Source: Martelella mediterranea (GTDB taxonomy: Bacteria > Pseudomonadota > Alphaproteobacteria > Rhizobiales > Rhizobiaceae). Taken from it: 64,000 nucleotides of DNA. Below the pieces are notes generated by a model that worked only from the letters and a program-made list of their open reading frames with translations, was not told where the DNA came from and ran no database searches. Below are positions 1-8,213 of this stretch, one piece after another. Both the position numbers and the translations under genes were made by a program. The stretch's first letter is position 1; each line of letters starts with the position of its first letter. The stretch spans positions 186,001-250,000 of the forward strand of contig PVUG01000003.1 of the NCBI GenBank assembly GCA_003001975.1, in the 5' to 3' direction.

Positions 1-1400
1 TCTTTATCGATGGCGAATGGGTTGAGCCAATCAGCGCCCGCCCCTTCGAGCTCATCAATCCGGCAACCGAGGAAGCCTTCGCAACGGTTGCTCTTGGCAG
101 CCCGGAAGATGTCGACCGGGCGGTCGCCGCGGCAAAACAGGCGCTGCCGGTCCTGGCGCAAAGCTCCAAGGAAGACCGGATCGAAATGCTCGAACGGCTG
201 ATCGAGGCCTTTACCGCCCGCGAAAGCGAGGTAATGGCGGCGCTGACGCAGGAAATGGGCGCGCCCGTCAGCCTCAAGGGCCAGACCGGCTCGGCGCTCA
301 ATGCCTTGCGGCAGGGCATCGCGACGCTGAAGGAATACGAGTTTGAGACCCGGCTCGGCGTCAATATCCTGCGGCGCGAGCCCATCGGCGTTGCCGGGAT
401 CATCACGCCCTGGAACTGGCCGATCCAGCTTTTGTGCAACAAGCTGGCCTCTGCCCTTGCCGCCGGCTGTTCCGTCGTTGCCAAACCCAGCGAATACACG
501 CCGGTCAGTGCCATCGTGTTTGCCGAAATCGTTCAGGACGCCGGATTGCCGAAAGGCGTCTTCAATCTGGTCAATGGCGACGGGCCGGGCGTGGGCAATG
601 CCATCAGCGCACACAACGATATCGGCGTTGTTTCCTTCACCGGGTCCACGCGCGCGGGCATCATGGTGGCTGAGGCCGCCGCGCCCTCGGTCAAACGCGT
701 CACCCAGGAACTCGGCGGCAAATCCGCCAACCTGATCATGCCGGATGCCGATCTGGCAGCGGCGGCGCACTACAATGTCACGCGCGGTTATTCCAACACC
801 GGCCAGTCCTGCCACTCGCCGACCCGCATCCTCGTTCACGAAAGCCAGCTGGAAGAACTGACCGGGCATCTGCAGGAAGCCGCCACGAAGATCAAAGTGG
901 GCGACCCCAACGACCCGGAAACCACGCTCGGCCCGGTCGTCAACCGGACGCAATTCGAGCGCATCCAGCACTATATTGAAACCGGCATCAAGGAGGGCGG
1001 TCGGCTGATCTGCGGCGGTCCGGGCCGCCCCGAAGGGCTGGAGCGCGGCTACTACATCCGCCCGACGATCTTTGCCGACATCACCCCGGATATGACGATC
1101 GCGCGGGAAGAGATTTTCGGCCCGGTCACCTCCGTCATTACCTATAACGATCTTGAAGAGGCGATCGCCATCGCCAATGACACCGAATACGGCCTCGGCG
1201 CTTACGTCTTTGGCGCAGACAAGGAAAAGGTGCTCGATGTCGGCCGCCGGCTGAATGCGGGTCGCGTGTTCCTCAACGGCGCACCGCCCAACACCGTGGC
1301 CCCGATGGGCGGCTACGGAAAATCCGGCAATGGCCGCGAGATGGGCACCTTCGGCATGGAGGAATATCTCGAGACCAAGGCGATCATCGGCTATTACTGA
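1..1400 (+). CDS. Aldehyde dehydrogenase (5' end outside window)
   Basis: NAD(P)-dependent aldehyde dehydrogenase that oxidises an aldehyde to the acid; the substrate cannot be told. The reading frame is open from base 3, and the first residues (FIDGEWVEP) are already the conserved N-terminal strand of the family, so only a few residues are missing. The nucleotide-binding ITPWNWPIQ segment, the general-base motif ELGGKSAN, the catalytic cysteine in NTGQSCHSP and the late EEIFGPV motif are all present. It ends at a TGA followed at once by a hairpin terminator. It is convergent with rpoN, and its promoter lies outside the window, so membership of the sigma-54 regulon cannot be tested here. Confidence 0.93.
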   Translation, partial: FIDGEWVEPISARPFELINPATEEAFATVALGSPEDVDRAVAAAKQALPVLAQSSKEDRIEMLERLIEAFTARESEVMAALTQEMGAPVSLKGQTGSALNALRQGIATLKEYEFETRLGVNILRREPIGVAGIITPWNWPIQLLCNKLASALAAGCSVVAKPSEYTPVSAIVFAEIVQDAGLPKGVFNLVNGDGPGVGNAISAHNDIGVVSFTGSTRAGIMVAEAAAPSVKRVTQELGGKSANLIMPDADLAAAAHYNVTRGYSNTGQSCHSPTRILVHESQLEELTGHLQEAATKIKVGDPNDPETTLGPVVNRTQFERIQHYIETGIKEGGRLICGGPGRPEGLERGYYIRPTIFADITPDMTIAREEIFGPVTSVITYNDLEEAIAIANDTEYGLGAYVFGADKEKVLDVGRRLNAGRVFLNGAPPNTVAPMGGYGKSGNGREMGTFGMEEYLETKAIIGYY

Positions 1401-1409
1401 CGACAGTAA

Positions 1410-1440
1410 AACGGGCGGTGCATCGGTTTCACCGCCCGTT
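1410..1440 (+). terminator. Hairpin terminator after the aldehyde dehydrogenase
   Basis: A perfect 11-bp stem (1410-1420 pairing with 1430-1440, arm AACGGGCGGTG) with a 9-base loop starts 10 bases after the stop codon. There is no long T-run after it (GTGATTTCTC), so efficiency is uncertain. Confidence 0.7.
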
Positions 1441-1537
1441 GTGATTTCTCATAGGACCGCCACCCGGCGCGCCCTGTTCCCGGTTGCTTCACCACAGTCG
1501 TATTGTGCCGGTTAGGCACCGTATTCGCCTGTCTCAG

Positions 1538-1680
1538 GCGTCATCCTCGTGCTTGACACGAGGATCCAATCACAGTTTTGGCACGGAAAAAATCAGCCTG
1601 ATGGTTCAGCGCATCAAACCGGCACCTCTGTCGCGTATAGCGAGGCACATGGATCCTCGTGTCAGGCACGAGGATGACGC
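1538..1680. repeat. Composite palindromic intergenic repeat, copy A
   Basis: Two 31-base arms (1538-1568 and 1650-1680) are inverted copies of each other with one mismatch. Each arm also folds alone: TCCTCGTG and CACGAGGA pair around a 5-base loop. The same arm recurs near 37.2 kb, and a variant near 34.3 kb. The element fills most of the 382-base gap between the aldehyde dehydrogenase gene and rpoN; nothing else is recognisable in that gap. Confidence 0.85.
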
Positions 1681-1782
1681 GGAGTGTATCCGCGGGTCTG
1701 TCAGCAAACCGACGGGCGATGCGCTCGCCGCCCGTTCCAATGACGCAAGCCCCCTTATGTCGTCCAAAGCCGGAACCAGCGC

Positions 1783-3222
1783 TCAGGCCGCTTCGATGGC
1801 TCCTTCCTTCACCTTTTCCGGCTTGTCCGTGCGGGTCGCCTGCGTTGCCGAAAGTCGGCGGCGGCGGTGCAGGGAGGACGGGATATTCATGCCTTCCCGG
1901 TATTTCGCAACCGTGCGGCGGGCAATGTCGATGCCCTTTGTCTTCAACGCTTTCACAAGCGCATCGTCGGAAAGCACGCTATCGGCGCTTTCCGCGCCGA
2001 TCATCTGCCGGATTGTCTGACGCACGGTTTCGGGCGCGTGCCCGTCCCCTTCCCCGGTCGAGGGGATCGCGTTGGAGAAGAAATATTTCAGCTCGAACAT
2101 GCCGCGATCGGTCATCACGAATTTGTTGGCAATCGCCCGGCAGACGGTGGACTGGTGAATGCCCACGGCATCGGCGACATCCTTCAGATTGAGCGGCTTG
2201 AGATATTCGACGCCGTGAAGAAGGAAATCCTTCTGCCGGGCGGCGACTTCGGTCACCACTTTCAAAATGGTCCTGGCCCTCAGATCGACATTCTTCACCA
2301 GCCAGTTCGCATCCCGCATGCAATCCGTGACAAAGCGCGTTTCCTCCGCCTTGCGGCACCCCGCCCGGACTTCGCTGTAATATTGGCGGTCCACCAGAAC
2401 CCGCGGCAAAAGCGCCGTGTTCAGTTCGGTGACCGTGGTGCCATCCTGCAATATCCGCACGCTGACATCCGGCAAGGCGGGCAGCACGGGATCGGCATCG
2501 AAACGGCTGCCCGGTCGCGGATCGAGCTGACGCAGCGTCTCCGCCATTGCCAGGATCTCGTCGCTGTCGACACCGCAAACCGTCATCAGCCGGGCATAAT
2601 CAAACGCCGCCAGAGCAGGCAGGTTTTCAAGGAGATGCGCCATGGGCTCGGAAAGCATGTCCCTTTCGGCAAGCTGGGCAGCAAGGCATTCGGCAAGATC
2701 GCGGGCGCCGACACCGGCGGGATCCATCTTCCGGATTTCTTGCAAAACGGCTTCGGTCCGCTCGACCGGGGTTCCGAGCGCATCGGCGATCAGGTCCAGA
2801 CGGCGGCGCAGATAGCCGTCATCGTCAAGCGAGCCGATGATCTCGACGGCGATCATCCGGTCGGCCGGATCGGAAAACGCCGGGCCCATCTGGCCAAGCA
2901 GATGGTCCTGAAGCGTCTGTCGCGCCGGGATATAGGCCCCGACATCCGGTTTTTCACCGCCCGGCGCTGCCGCTCCGCCGGAAACACGGCCCCGCAAGCC
3001 GTCTCTTGTTGCGCCAGCCCGCGAAGCGCCTTCGCGCCCGGTCGCCGACGAGGCGGTTCTCCGGTCCGAGACCGACAGAAGCGGATTGCGCTCCGCCTGC
3101 TCGCGCAGATAGGACCACAACTCTTCATGGCTGCATTGCAAAAGCTTGATCGACTGGATGACTTCCGCCGTCATGGCGAGCGACTGCGCCTGCCGCGCAG
3201 AAATGTTCAGAGCGATATTCAT
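1783..3222 (-). CDS. rpoN: RNA polymerase sigma-54 factor RpoN
   Basis: Sigma-54 directs RNA polymerase to -24/-12 promoters and needs an AAA+ activator to melt them. The 479-residue protein has the glutamine-rich activator-interacting region I at the N-terminus (QAQSLAMTAEVIQSIKLLQ), the core-binding region in the middle, the C-terminal DNA-binding region with its helix-turn-helix (VADAVGIHQSTVCRAIANK) and the RpoN box ARRTVAKYRE at about residues 434-443. The ATG at 3222 follows a GGGAGG ribosome site. The usual rpoN neighbours (hpf, ptsN, lptB) are absent; instead a sigma-54 activator is divergent and catabolic operons follow. That suggests a second, specialised rpoN, as seen in some rhizobia. 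Its own promoter is a perfect sigma-54 site (3314-3330). Confidence 0.95.
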   Translation of the reverse strand: MNIALNISARQAQSLAMTAEVIQSIKLLQCSHEELWSYLREQAERNPLLSVSDRRTASSATGREGASRAGATRDGLRGRVSGGAAAPGGEKPDVGAYIPARQTLQDHLLGQMGPAFSDPADRMIAVEIIGSLDDDGYLRRRLDLIADALGTPVERTEAVLQEIRKMDPAGVGARDLAECLAAQLAERDMLSEPMAHLLENLPALAAFDYARLMTVCGVDSDEILAMAETLRQLDPRPGSRFDADPVLPALPDVSVRILQDGTTVTELNTALLPRVLVDRQYYSEVRAGCRKAEETRFVTDCMRDANWLVKNVDLRARTILKVVTEVAARQKDFLLHGVEYLKPLNLKDVADAVGIHQSTVCRAIANKFVMTDRGMFELKYFFSNAIPSTGEGDGHAPETVRQTIRQMIGAESADSVLSDDALVKALKTKGIDIARRTVAKYREGMNIPSSLHRRRRLSATQATRTDKPEKVKEGAIEAA

Positions 3223-3313
3223 ATAACCTCCCTACAGCACGTTCTCCCGGACTCTCCCGTGTCCGGACGAATGGCTTTCCGGCAGTGCGAAACGCGGCTG
3301 CCGGAAATAACAT

Positions 3314-3330
3314 TGCAAGGATCGTGCCAG
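3314..3330 (-). promoter_or_regulatory. Sigma-54 promoter of rpoN (P1)
   Basis: On the minus strand the site reads CTGGCACGATCCTTGCA. This matches the sigma-54 consensus at every conserved base, with GG and GC exactly 12 bases apart. The start of transcription would be near 3303, about 80 bases before the rpoN ATG. It implies that rpoN drives its own expression. Confidence 0.85.
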
Positions 3331-3401
3331 CCTGAAAATTGACAGATCACAGGCATGCGTAAGCCGAAAGAGACCTCCATACCGGGCATTTTCGGCTGAA
3401 T

Positions 3402-3439
3402 TGTCATTGACAGCCTGTCCTCCAATTGATCACAATCAA
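3402..3439. promoter_or_regulatory. Palindromes and possible sigma-70 promoter between rpoN and its activator gene
   Basis: Overlapping inverted repeats TGTCATTGACA (3402-3412) and GACAGCCTGTC (3409-3419), and TTGATCACAATCAA (3426-3439), lie 70-110 bases upstream of P1. That is the distance expected of activator-binding sites. TTGACA (3407-3412), 18 bases, then CACAAT (3431-3436) could be a sigma-70 promoter for the activator gene on the plus strand. Both roles are inferred from position and symmetry only. Confidence 0.35.
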
Positions 3440-3498
3440 GCAGGAGGTGTTCGCGGCGAGAACAGAAACCGCAGCATCACATGGGAGGAAATACTGAA

Positions 3499-5151
3499 AT
3501 GAACGACAGCAAAAAGGCTGGCGGCATCTGCGGATTCGTCGTGACCAATGGTGACGGACGTATTGTGACAAGCGCCGGCAGAGGCAATGATCCGCGCGTC
3601 AAAACGCTTGTGACCGATGAGGTCTGGGTGCGGGAAGCGGCACAGCGACGCATGATGCCGCTGCGGTTCAACGATGCCGGACTTGTTGCGCTGACCGTCG
3701 ATCTCGATGACGGAAAGATTTTCCTGTTCTCGGATGTGCCGACCGATACGGTCTTGAGTTTCTTGATCAGCGTCGATTTTGCCTATGACATTCTGCATCA
3801 CGTGCTGACCGACCCCTATGACGCCATGGCGATCGTCGGCAAGGACGAAAACCTTGCCTTCATCTCTCCGGTCCACGAAAAATTCTTCGGCTTCAAGGAT
3901 GGCGAAGCGGCAGGCCAGCCGGTCAGCGCCGTCATCGAAAACTCGCGCCTGCCGGAAGTGGTCCGCTCCGGCGTTGCCGAGGTCGGGCAGATCCACAAGA
4001 TGAAGGGGCGCGAACGGGTGGTTTCCCGCCATCCCATCCTGCATGAAGGCGAAATCGTCGGCGCCATCGGCCGGATCATGTTCAAGGGGCCGCAACAGGT
4101 GGAAGCGCTGGCCAAGCGGATCAATATTTTGGAAAAGGAAATCGCCACCTACAAGCAGGAATCCCAGCGTTCCGGCCGCGGCGAGGAATATCTCGACGCC
4201 ATCATCGGCCAGAGCCTGGCGGTCCAGTCGGTGCGCCAGCAGATCCGCAAGATCGCCCCGCTCGACATTCCCGTCCTCATTCAGGGCGAAAGCGGCACCG
4301 GCAAGGAACTGGTCGCCCGCGCACTGCATATGATGAGTTCGCGACAGGATGCGCGGCTGGTCACCGTCAATGCTGCGGCACTTCCCGAAACACTCGTCGA
4401 GAGTGAACTGTTTGGCTACGAGGCGGGTTCTTTCACAGGCGCGGACAAAAAAGGGCGGGCCGGCAAGTTCGAACTGGCCGACAAGGGCACGATGTTCCTC
4501 GACGAAATCGGCGACATGCAGCTCGATGTCCAGACCAAGCTTCTGCGCGTACTACAGGACCGGATCGTCGAGCGCATCGGCGGCGACAAGCCGAAAATGG
4601 TGGATTTCCGCCTGTGCAGCGCCACCAATCACGACCTCGAGCAGCTTGTCGATCAGGGCAAGTTCCGCCTTGACCTTTATTACCGCATCAGCCCGGTTTC
4701 CATCACCCTGCCGCCGCTTCGAGAACGCGTGGAAGATATTCCCATGCTGGTCGCCCACTTCGTCGAGAATTTCTCCCGGCAATATGGAAAGCCGGTCCCG
4801 GAAGTGGACATGGAGGTCCACGAATTCCTGATGGAACAGCAATGGCCGGGCAATATCCGGCAGTTGCAGCATGAAATCGAAAAGGTCTTCGTTTTCTGCG
4901 AGAGCGGACGCCTGAGCGTCGACGATTTCCGCAAGAACGCGGCATCGGGCGGCGAGCGGGTACCGGTCCAGACGGCCGGTGGTTTCGAAGCGATCCGAAC
5001 CGGCGGCAACCTGAAGGAAAGCCTCGAAAACCTCGAAAACCAGCTGATCAACGATGCCCTTATCCGCTACAAGGGCAACAAGAAGAAGGTTGCCGAACAG
5101 CTCGGTATTTCACGCTCCTATCTTTACAAGAAGCTTGAGGAACTCTCCTGA
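3499..5151 (+). CDS. Sigma-54-dependent transcriptional activator (PAS-AAA+-Fis)
   Basis: Enhancer-binding protein that hydrolyses ATP to open sigma-54 promoters. From the ATG at 3499 (GGAGGA site 3484-3489) it has 550 residues. An unassigned region of about 100 residues comes first, then a PAS-like sensor (about 100-200), a short coiled-coil linker and an AAA+ domain. The Walker A motif GESGTGKE is at 263-270, the sigma-54 contact loop GSFTGA at 310-315 (usually GAFTGA), Walker B is in [10 protein letters not shown], and the arginine finger region is [11 protein letters not shown] Fis-type helix-turn-helix ends the protein ([20 protein letters not shown]). There is no response-regulator receiver domain, so a small ligand sensed by the PAS or N-terminal part is likely. 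It is divergent from rpoN and is the only sigma-54 activator in the window. Confidence 0.94.
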   Translation: MNDSKKAGGICGFVVTNGDGRIVTSAGRGNDPRVKTLVTDEVWVREAAQRRMMPLRFNDAGLVALTVDLDDGKIFLFSDVPTDTVLSFLISVDFAYDILHHVLTDPYDAMAIVGKDENLAFISPVHEKFFGFKDGEAAGQPVSAVIENSRLPEVVRSGVAEVGQIHKMKGRERVVSRHPILHEGEIVGAIGRIMFKGPQQVEALAKRINILEKEIATYKQESQRSGRGEEYLDAIIGQSLAVQSVRQQIRKIAPLDIPVLIQGESGTGKELVARALHMMSSRQDARLVTVNAAALPETLVESELFGYEAGSFTGADKKGRAGKFELADKGTMFLDEIGDMQLDVQTKLLRVLQDRIVERIGGDKPKMVDFRLCSATNHDLEQLVDQGKFRLDLYYRISPVSITLPPLRERVEDIPMLVAHFVENFSRQYGKPVPEVDMEVHEFLMEQQWPGNIRQLQHEIEKVFVFCESGRLSVDDFRKNAASGGERVPVQTAGGFEAIRTGGNLKESLENLENQLINDALIRYKGNKKKVAEQLGISRSYLYKKLEELS

Positions 5152-5172
5152 CGGGCAAATCCGTGGCCTGCC

Positions 5173-6192
5173 TCAGCCATCCAGCGGAGGCAGGTCCATC
5201 CGGTAGACGCGGGCCGCCGTGTTATAGAACAGGTCGGCCTTCTCATCCGCGCTTGCCGATGAAACGATATGTTTCAGCGCGTTCCAAAGCGGGACATAGC
5301 CGCATGAACGGCTGTCCGGCGGATAGTTGCTTTCCATCATGCAGCGATCCGGCCCGAAGGCTTCTATGGCCGTTTCGACGAAGGGCCGCCAGGTCTCGGC
5401 AAGCGTACGATAGCCCGTTTCACCCTGCTTTTCATCCAGCCCGAAGCCCCAGATCGGCATGCCGAGGCCGCCGATCTTGCAGCTGACATTCGGTCGCTTT
5501 GCCACCTCGATGAGCGCGCTTCGCCAAGCCGCGAAAAGTTCGGCGCGCTCGGCATCGTTCATTTCCAACCCCATCGCCACCGTCATGTGGTTGACGATCA
5601 CCGGCATGTCGGGAAAATCATCCGCAAGCGCGCCGATATCCGGCAACTGCAGGTGAAAACCGGTGGCATCATAGGTCAGGCCGCGCTTGGCAAGCTGGCG
5701 CACGCCATCGCGAAACTTCGGATGGCTGAACACGCCTTCCGGCGGGCGGCCGGTGAAGAAATATTTGAACGGCAGGTCGCTCGGATGCTCCATGGTGATC
5801 TGCCGCACACCGCGAAAGCGCTCCGGGGATGCGGCCTGCGCGCGGTCGAGCAACCAGCCGACATCGTCGCCCATCCTGAGATCCGCATAACCGACAATCG
5901 CCGCGCAAAGCCGCTGATTGCCATAGGCTCCGCTGGCGCACATGGCGCCAATGCCATTGGCAAACTCGATCTCGCCAAGCGGCCGCAAGGCTTCCGGCCC
6001 GTCAACGCGATGGAAAGCCGAAGCCTCCACATAGACGGACGCGACAATGCGGTGGCCCGCATTCACGTCGGCCAGATATTCCTCGAGCATATAGCGCATT
6101 GCCGGCTTGTCGAAGAGATGGTGATGGGCATCGATGATCGGCAGATCCGGTTCCAGGATCGGCTCGTCACGGCCCTCGAGACGCTTGTTCAT
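5173..6192 (-). CDS. Amidohydrolase family 2 (TIM-barrel) protein
   Basis: Member of the PF04909 amidohydrolase group, whose enzymes hydrolyse lactones or decarboxylate cyclic acids. Near the N-terminus DAHHHLF carries the metal-binding His-x-His. Later landmarks are VNHMTVAMG and the C-terminal ESNYPPDS, which holds the usual asparagine/proline segment. The length of 339 residues is normal. It is the last gene of a minus-strand group (SDR, SDR, tautomerase, amidohydrolase) running from the sigma-54 site at 8188. It converges on the activator gene with 21 bases between their stops. The substrate is unknown; a lactone formed from a ring-cleavage product would fit the context. Confidence 0.85.
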   Translation of the reverse strand: MNKRLEGRDEPILEPDLPIIDAHHHLFDKPAMRYMLEEYLADVNAGHRIVASVYVEASAFHRVDGPEALRPLGEIEFANGIGAMCASGAYGNQRLCAAIVGYADLRMGDDVGWLLDRAQAASPERFRGVRQITMEHPSDLPFKYFFTGRPPEGVFSHPKFRDGVRQLAKRGLTYDATGFHLQLPDIGALADDFPDMPVIVNHMTVAMGLEMNDAERAELFAAWRSALIEVAKRPNVSCKIGGLGMPIWGFGLDEKQGETGYRTLAETWRPFVETAIEAFGPDRCMMESNYPPDSRSCGYVPLWNALKHIVSSASADEKADLFYNTAARVYRMDLPPLDG

Positions 6193-6201
6193 GTCTCCTC
6201 C

Positions 6202-6432
6202 TCAAAAGGGTTGGTAACCCGGCTTCTTGATAAGGCTCTGCGGGTGCCCCATGATTTCGGTCTTGTAGATTTTCTCGGTCCATTCTTCCGGATCGATATC
6301 GTCCACCGACACAGAGACGGATTTTTCCGATGCGCCCAGCGTGTTGATCACGGCCAGTGTCAGCGCTTCGGACAGGCGTTTCTTCTCCGCATCGGACCGC
6401 CCGGCGAGCATTTTTACGGAAATATGAGGCAT
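6202..6432 (-). CDS. pptA: PptA-type tautomerase (4-oxalocrotonate tautomerase superfamily)
   Basis: Small enzyme of 76 residues that begins Met-Pro, so Pro-1 would be the catalytic base after removal of Met. The C-terminal SLIKKPGYQPF closely matches the end of E. coli PptA/YdcE (LIKKPGYSM), which is the basis for the name. Enzymes of this family ketonise enols such as phenylenolpyruvate; the physiological substrate here is unknown. It sits 9 bases upstream of the amidohydrolase gene in the same operon, so it may isomerise the amidohydrolase substrate or product. Confidence 0.8.
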   Translation of the reverse strand: MPHISVKMLAGRSDAEKKRLSEALTLAVINTLGASEKSVSVSVDDIDPEEWTEKIYKTEIMGHPQSLIKKPGYQPF

Positions 6433-6458
6433 CTTCCCCCTCCCTTACCGCCAGCCTT

Positions 6459-7226
6459 TCAGCCGGCCATGTAGCCGCCGTCTACGACGAAGGTCTGCCC
6501 GGTGGCATAGGAGCCGCGTTCGGACAGAAGCCAGCAGGCCATTTCCGCCAGTTCTTTCGCTTCGGCCAGACGCCCGAACGGAATGCGCGACAAAACCTTA
6601 TCGGCCCGGCGCGCCATGGTGTCCTTCAGCATGTCGGTATTGACGTAGCCGGGGCAGAGCGCATTGAAACGAATGTCCGGCGCATATTCCAGAGCGGCGG
6701 TTTTGGTCATGCCCACGACGGCGTGCTTGCTTGCCGTATATCCCGAGGTGGTCAAAAACCCGGTCACACCCGCAAGCGAGGCGGTGTTGACGATCGCGCC
6801 GACGCCGCCCTGCGCCTGAAACTGCCGGATTTCGGCGCGCATGCACAGCCAGGTTCCCTTGAGGTTGACGCCGATGATGCGGTCAAACGCCTCCTCATCC
6901 CATTCCGCGGTGGGTTTGCCGCCCTGGCCAACCTGGCCGCCGGTGATGCCGGCATTGTTGAAGGCACCGTCGAGCCGGCCATAGGTTTCAACGGCTTTGG
7001 CGATCATCGCGTCGATATCGGTGCTGCGGGTCAGGTCCGCAACCGCACCGGTCGCTTCACCGCCTTCGGCCTTCACGATCGCCACGGTTTCATCAACGCC
7101 CTCGGCACGGACATCGGCGGCAACCACCTTCGCGCCTTCTTGTGCAAACAGCAGGGCAGATGCCCGCCCGATGCCACCGGCAGCCCCCGTGACCAGAACG
7201 ACTTTTCCGTCCAGCATTCCACTCAT
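6459..7226 (-). CDS. Short-chain dehydrogenase/reductase
   Basis: Classical SDR of 255 residues that oxidises or reduces a hydroxyl/keto group with NAD(P). It has the cofactor motif TGAAGGIG, the structural NNAG, and the catalytic Tyr-x3-Lys in SGYTASKHAV, with a serine about 13 residues before it. An acidic residue after the second strand (VVAADVRAE) favours NAD over NADP. It starts at an ATG after a GGAGAAGAC site and is the second gene of the operon that follows the sigma-54 site at 8188. It probably acts on a cyclic or acyl-CoA alcohol. Confidence 0.9.
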   Translation of the reverse strand: MSGMLDGKVVLVTGAAGGIGRASALLFAQEGAKVVAADVRAEGVDETVAIVKAEGGEATGAVADLTRSTDIDAMIAKAVETYGRLDGAFNNAGITGGQVGQGGKPTAEWDEEAFDRIIGVNLKGTWLCMRAEIRQFQAQGGVGAIVNTASLAGVTGFLTTSGYTASKHAVVGMTKTAALEYAPDIRFNALCPGYVNTDMLKDTMARRADKVLSRIPFGRLAEAKELAEMACWLLSERGSYATGQTFVVDGGYMAG

Positions 7227-7288
7227 GTCTTCTCCTCCATCAAAGCCCCCGGTTTCTCCTCTTGGCCGAGGGGCTCCATCTGTTTGTT

Positions 7289-8143
7289 TTACGTGTGTTT
7301 TCGCATCGCGTAGTCGCGCATGGTTTCACGCATTCCCATCGGCTGCGGATAAAGCGCCTGCGAAAATCCGCCATCGACGACAAGCACCTGCCCCGTGATG
7401 AACGAGGCGGCGGGGGACGCCAGGAAGACGGCCGCATCGGCCTGTTCACCCGGCTCGGAAAGCCGCCCGAGCGGTATCTGCTGCTTGCGTGTTTCAATGG
7501 CTTCGGCGCTGAGGTCGCGGGTCATTGCCGGCGTTATGATCGTGCCGGGAATGACGACATTGACGCGGATATTGTCCGGCGCCCATTCCAGTGCCATCTG
7601 CCGCGCCAGCGTGATCAGCGCCCCCTTGCTCGGCCCGTAGGAACCGGATCGGGCGTAACCGTTGACGCCGGCCAGAGACCCGGCAAAGACAATTGCCGGC
7701 GACGGGCTTTGGCGCAGATGCGGCAGGCAGGCGCGGGCAAGCTTCAGCGCCGATGTCACATTGACATGAAACGCCTTTTCCCAATCGTCGTAGTCTGCGT
7801 CCTCGAGAAAAACAGACGCGACCTTCACGGCGACATTGATCAGCACATCGAGCCGCCCATAGGCGTCGAGCACGGCCCTGACCCCGGCCTCGATATCATC
7901 GGCGCTGGAAACATCGAGCCGGACGGCCCTCGCCTCGCCGCCTGACGCACAGATTTCGGCGGCAACGCGCTCGGCACTTTCCGCGTTCATATCGGCGACG
8001 ATGACACGTCCGCCATTGGCCGCGAAAACACGTGCGCAGGCCTCGCCCATGCCGCTGCCCGCGCCCACGACAAGCGCCGCAAACCCTTCAATGGTCGACC
8101 GTCGCATCCAGTCCAAGGGACGTTCACTGCCGGAAGGCTGCAT
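7289..8143 (-). CDS. Short-chain dehydrogenase/reductase
   Basis: SDR of 284 residues. The cofactor loop is VGAGSGMG instead of TGxxxGIG, and the usual NNAG is replaced by NVAV; the catalytic Tyr-x3-Lys (SYGPSKGAL) and the preceding serine are kept. The C-terminal PGTIITPAMT and ITGQVLVVDGG segments are typical. It is a diverged but probably active dehydrogenase. The ATG at 8143 is about 34 bases from the start predicted for the sigma-54 site at 8188-8204, which makes it the first gene of its unit. A shorter form starting at the internal Met-Arg-Arg (8107) is possible. Confidence 0.87.
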   Translation of the reverse strand: MQPSGSERPLDWMRRSTIEGFAALVVGAGSGMGEACARVFAANGGRVIVADMNAESAERVAAEICASGGEARAVRLDVSSADDIEAGVRAVLDAYGRLDVLINVAVKVASVFLEDADYDDWEKAFHVNVTSALKLARACLPHLRQSPSPAIVFAGSLAGVNGYARSGSYGPSKGALITLARQMALEWAPDNIRVNVVIPGTIITPAMTRDLSAEAIETRKQQIPLGRLSEPGEQADAAVFLASPAASFITGQVLVVDGGFSQALYPQPMGMRETMRDYAMRKHT

Positions 8144-8187
8144 TCTTATCGCCTTTCTTCATTGCCGCTTTCTTGTCGAGCCGAATT

Positions 8188-8204
8188 CGCAAAGCCCATG
8201 CCAT
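8188..8204 (-). promoter_or_regulatory. Sigma-54 promoter (P2) for the SDR-SDR-tautomerase-amidohydrolase unit
   Basis: The minus strand reads ATGGCATGGGCTTTGCG, with TGGCA and TTGC at exact -24/-12 spacing. It lies in the 70-base gap before the SDR gene at 8143; start of transcription near 8177. Confidence 0.75.
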
Positions 8205-8213
8205 CCGCGGGGT

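Noticed and set aside
1575-1595. TTTTGGCACGGAAAAAATC as a sigma-54 promoter inside repeat A
   Set aside because: There is no TTGC at the required distance and no gene downstream on that strand.
1867-3342. Plus-strand open frame of 491 codons across rpoN
   Set aside because: Antisense to the RpoN protein, whose conserved regions are unmistakable; the frame has no family features.
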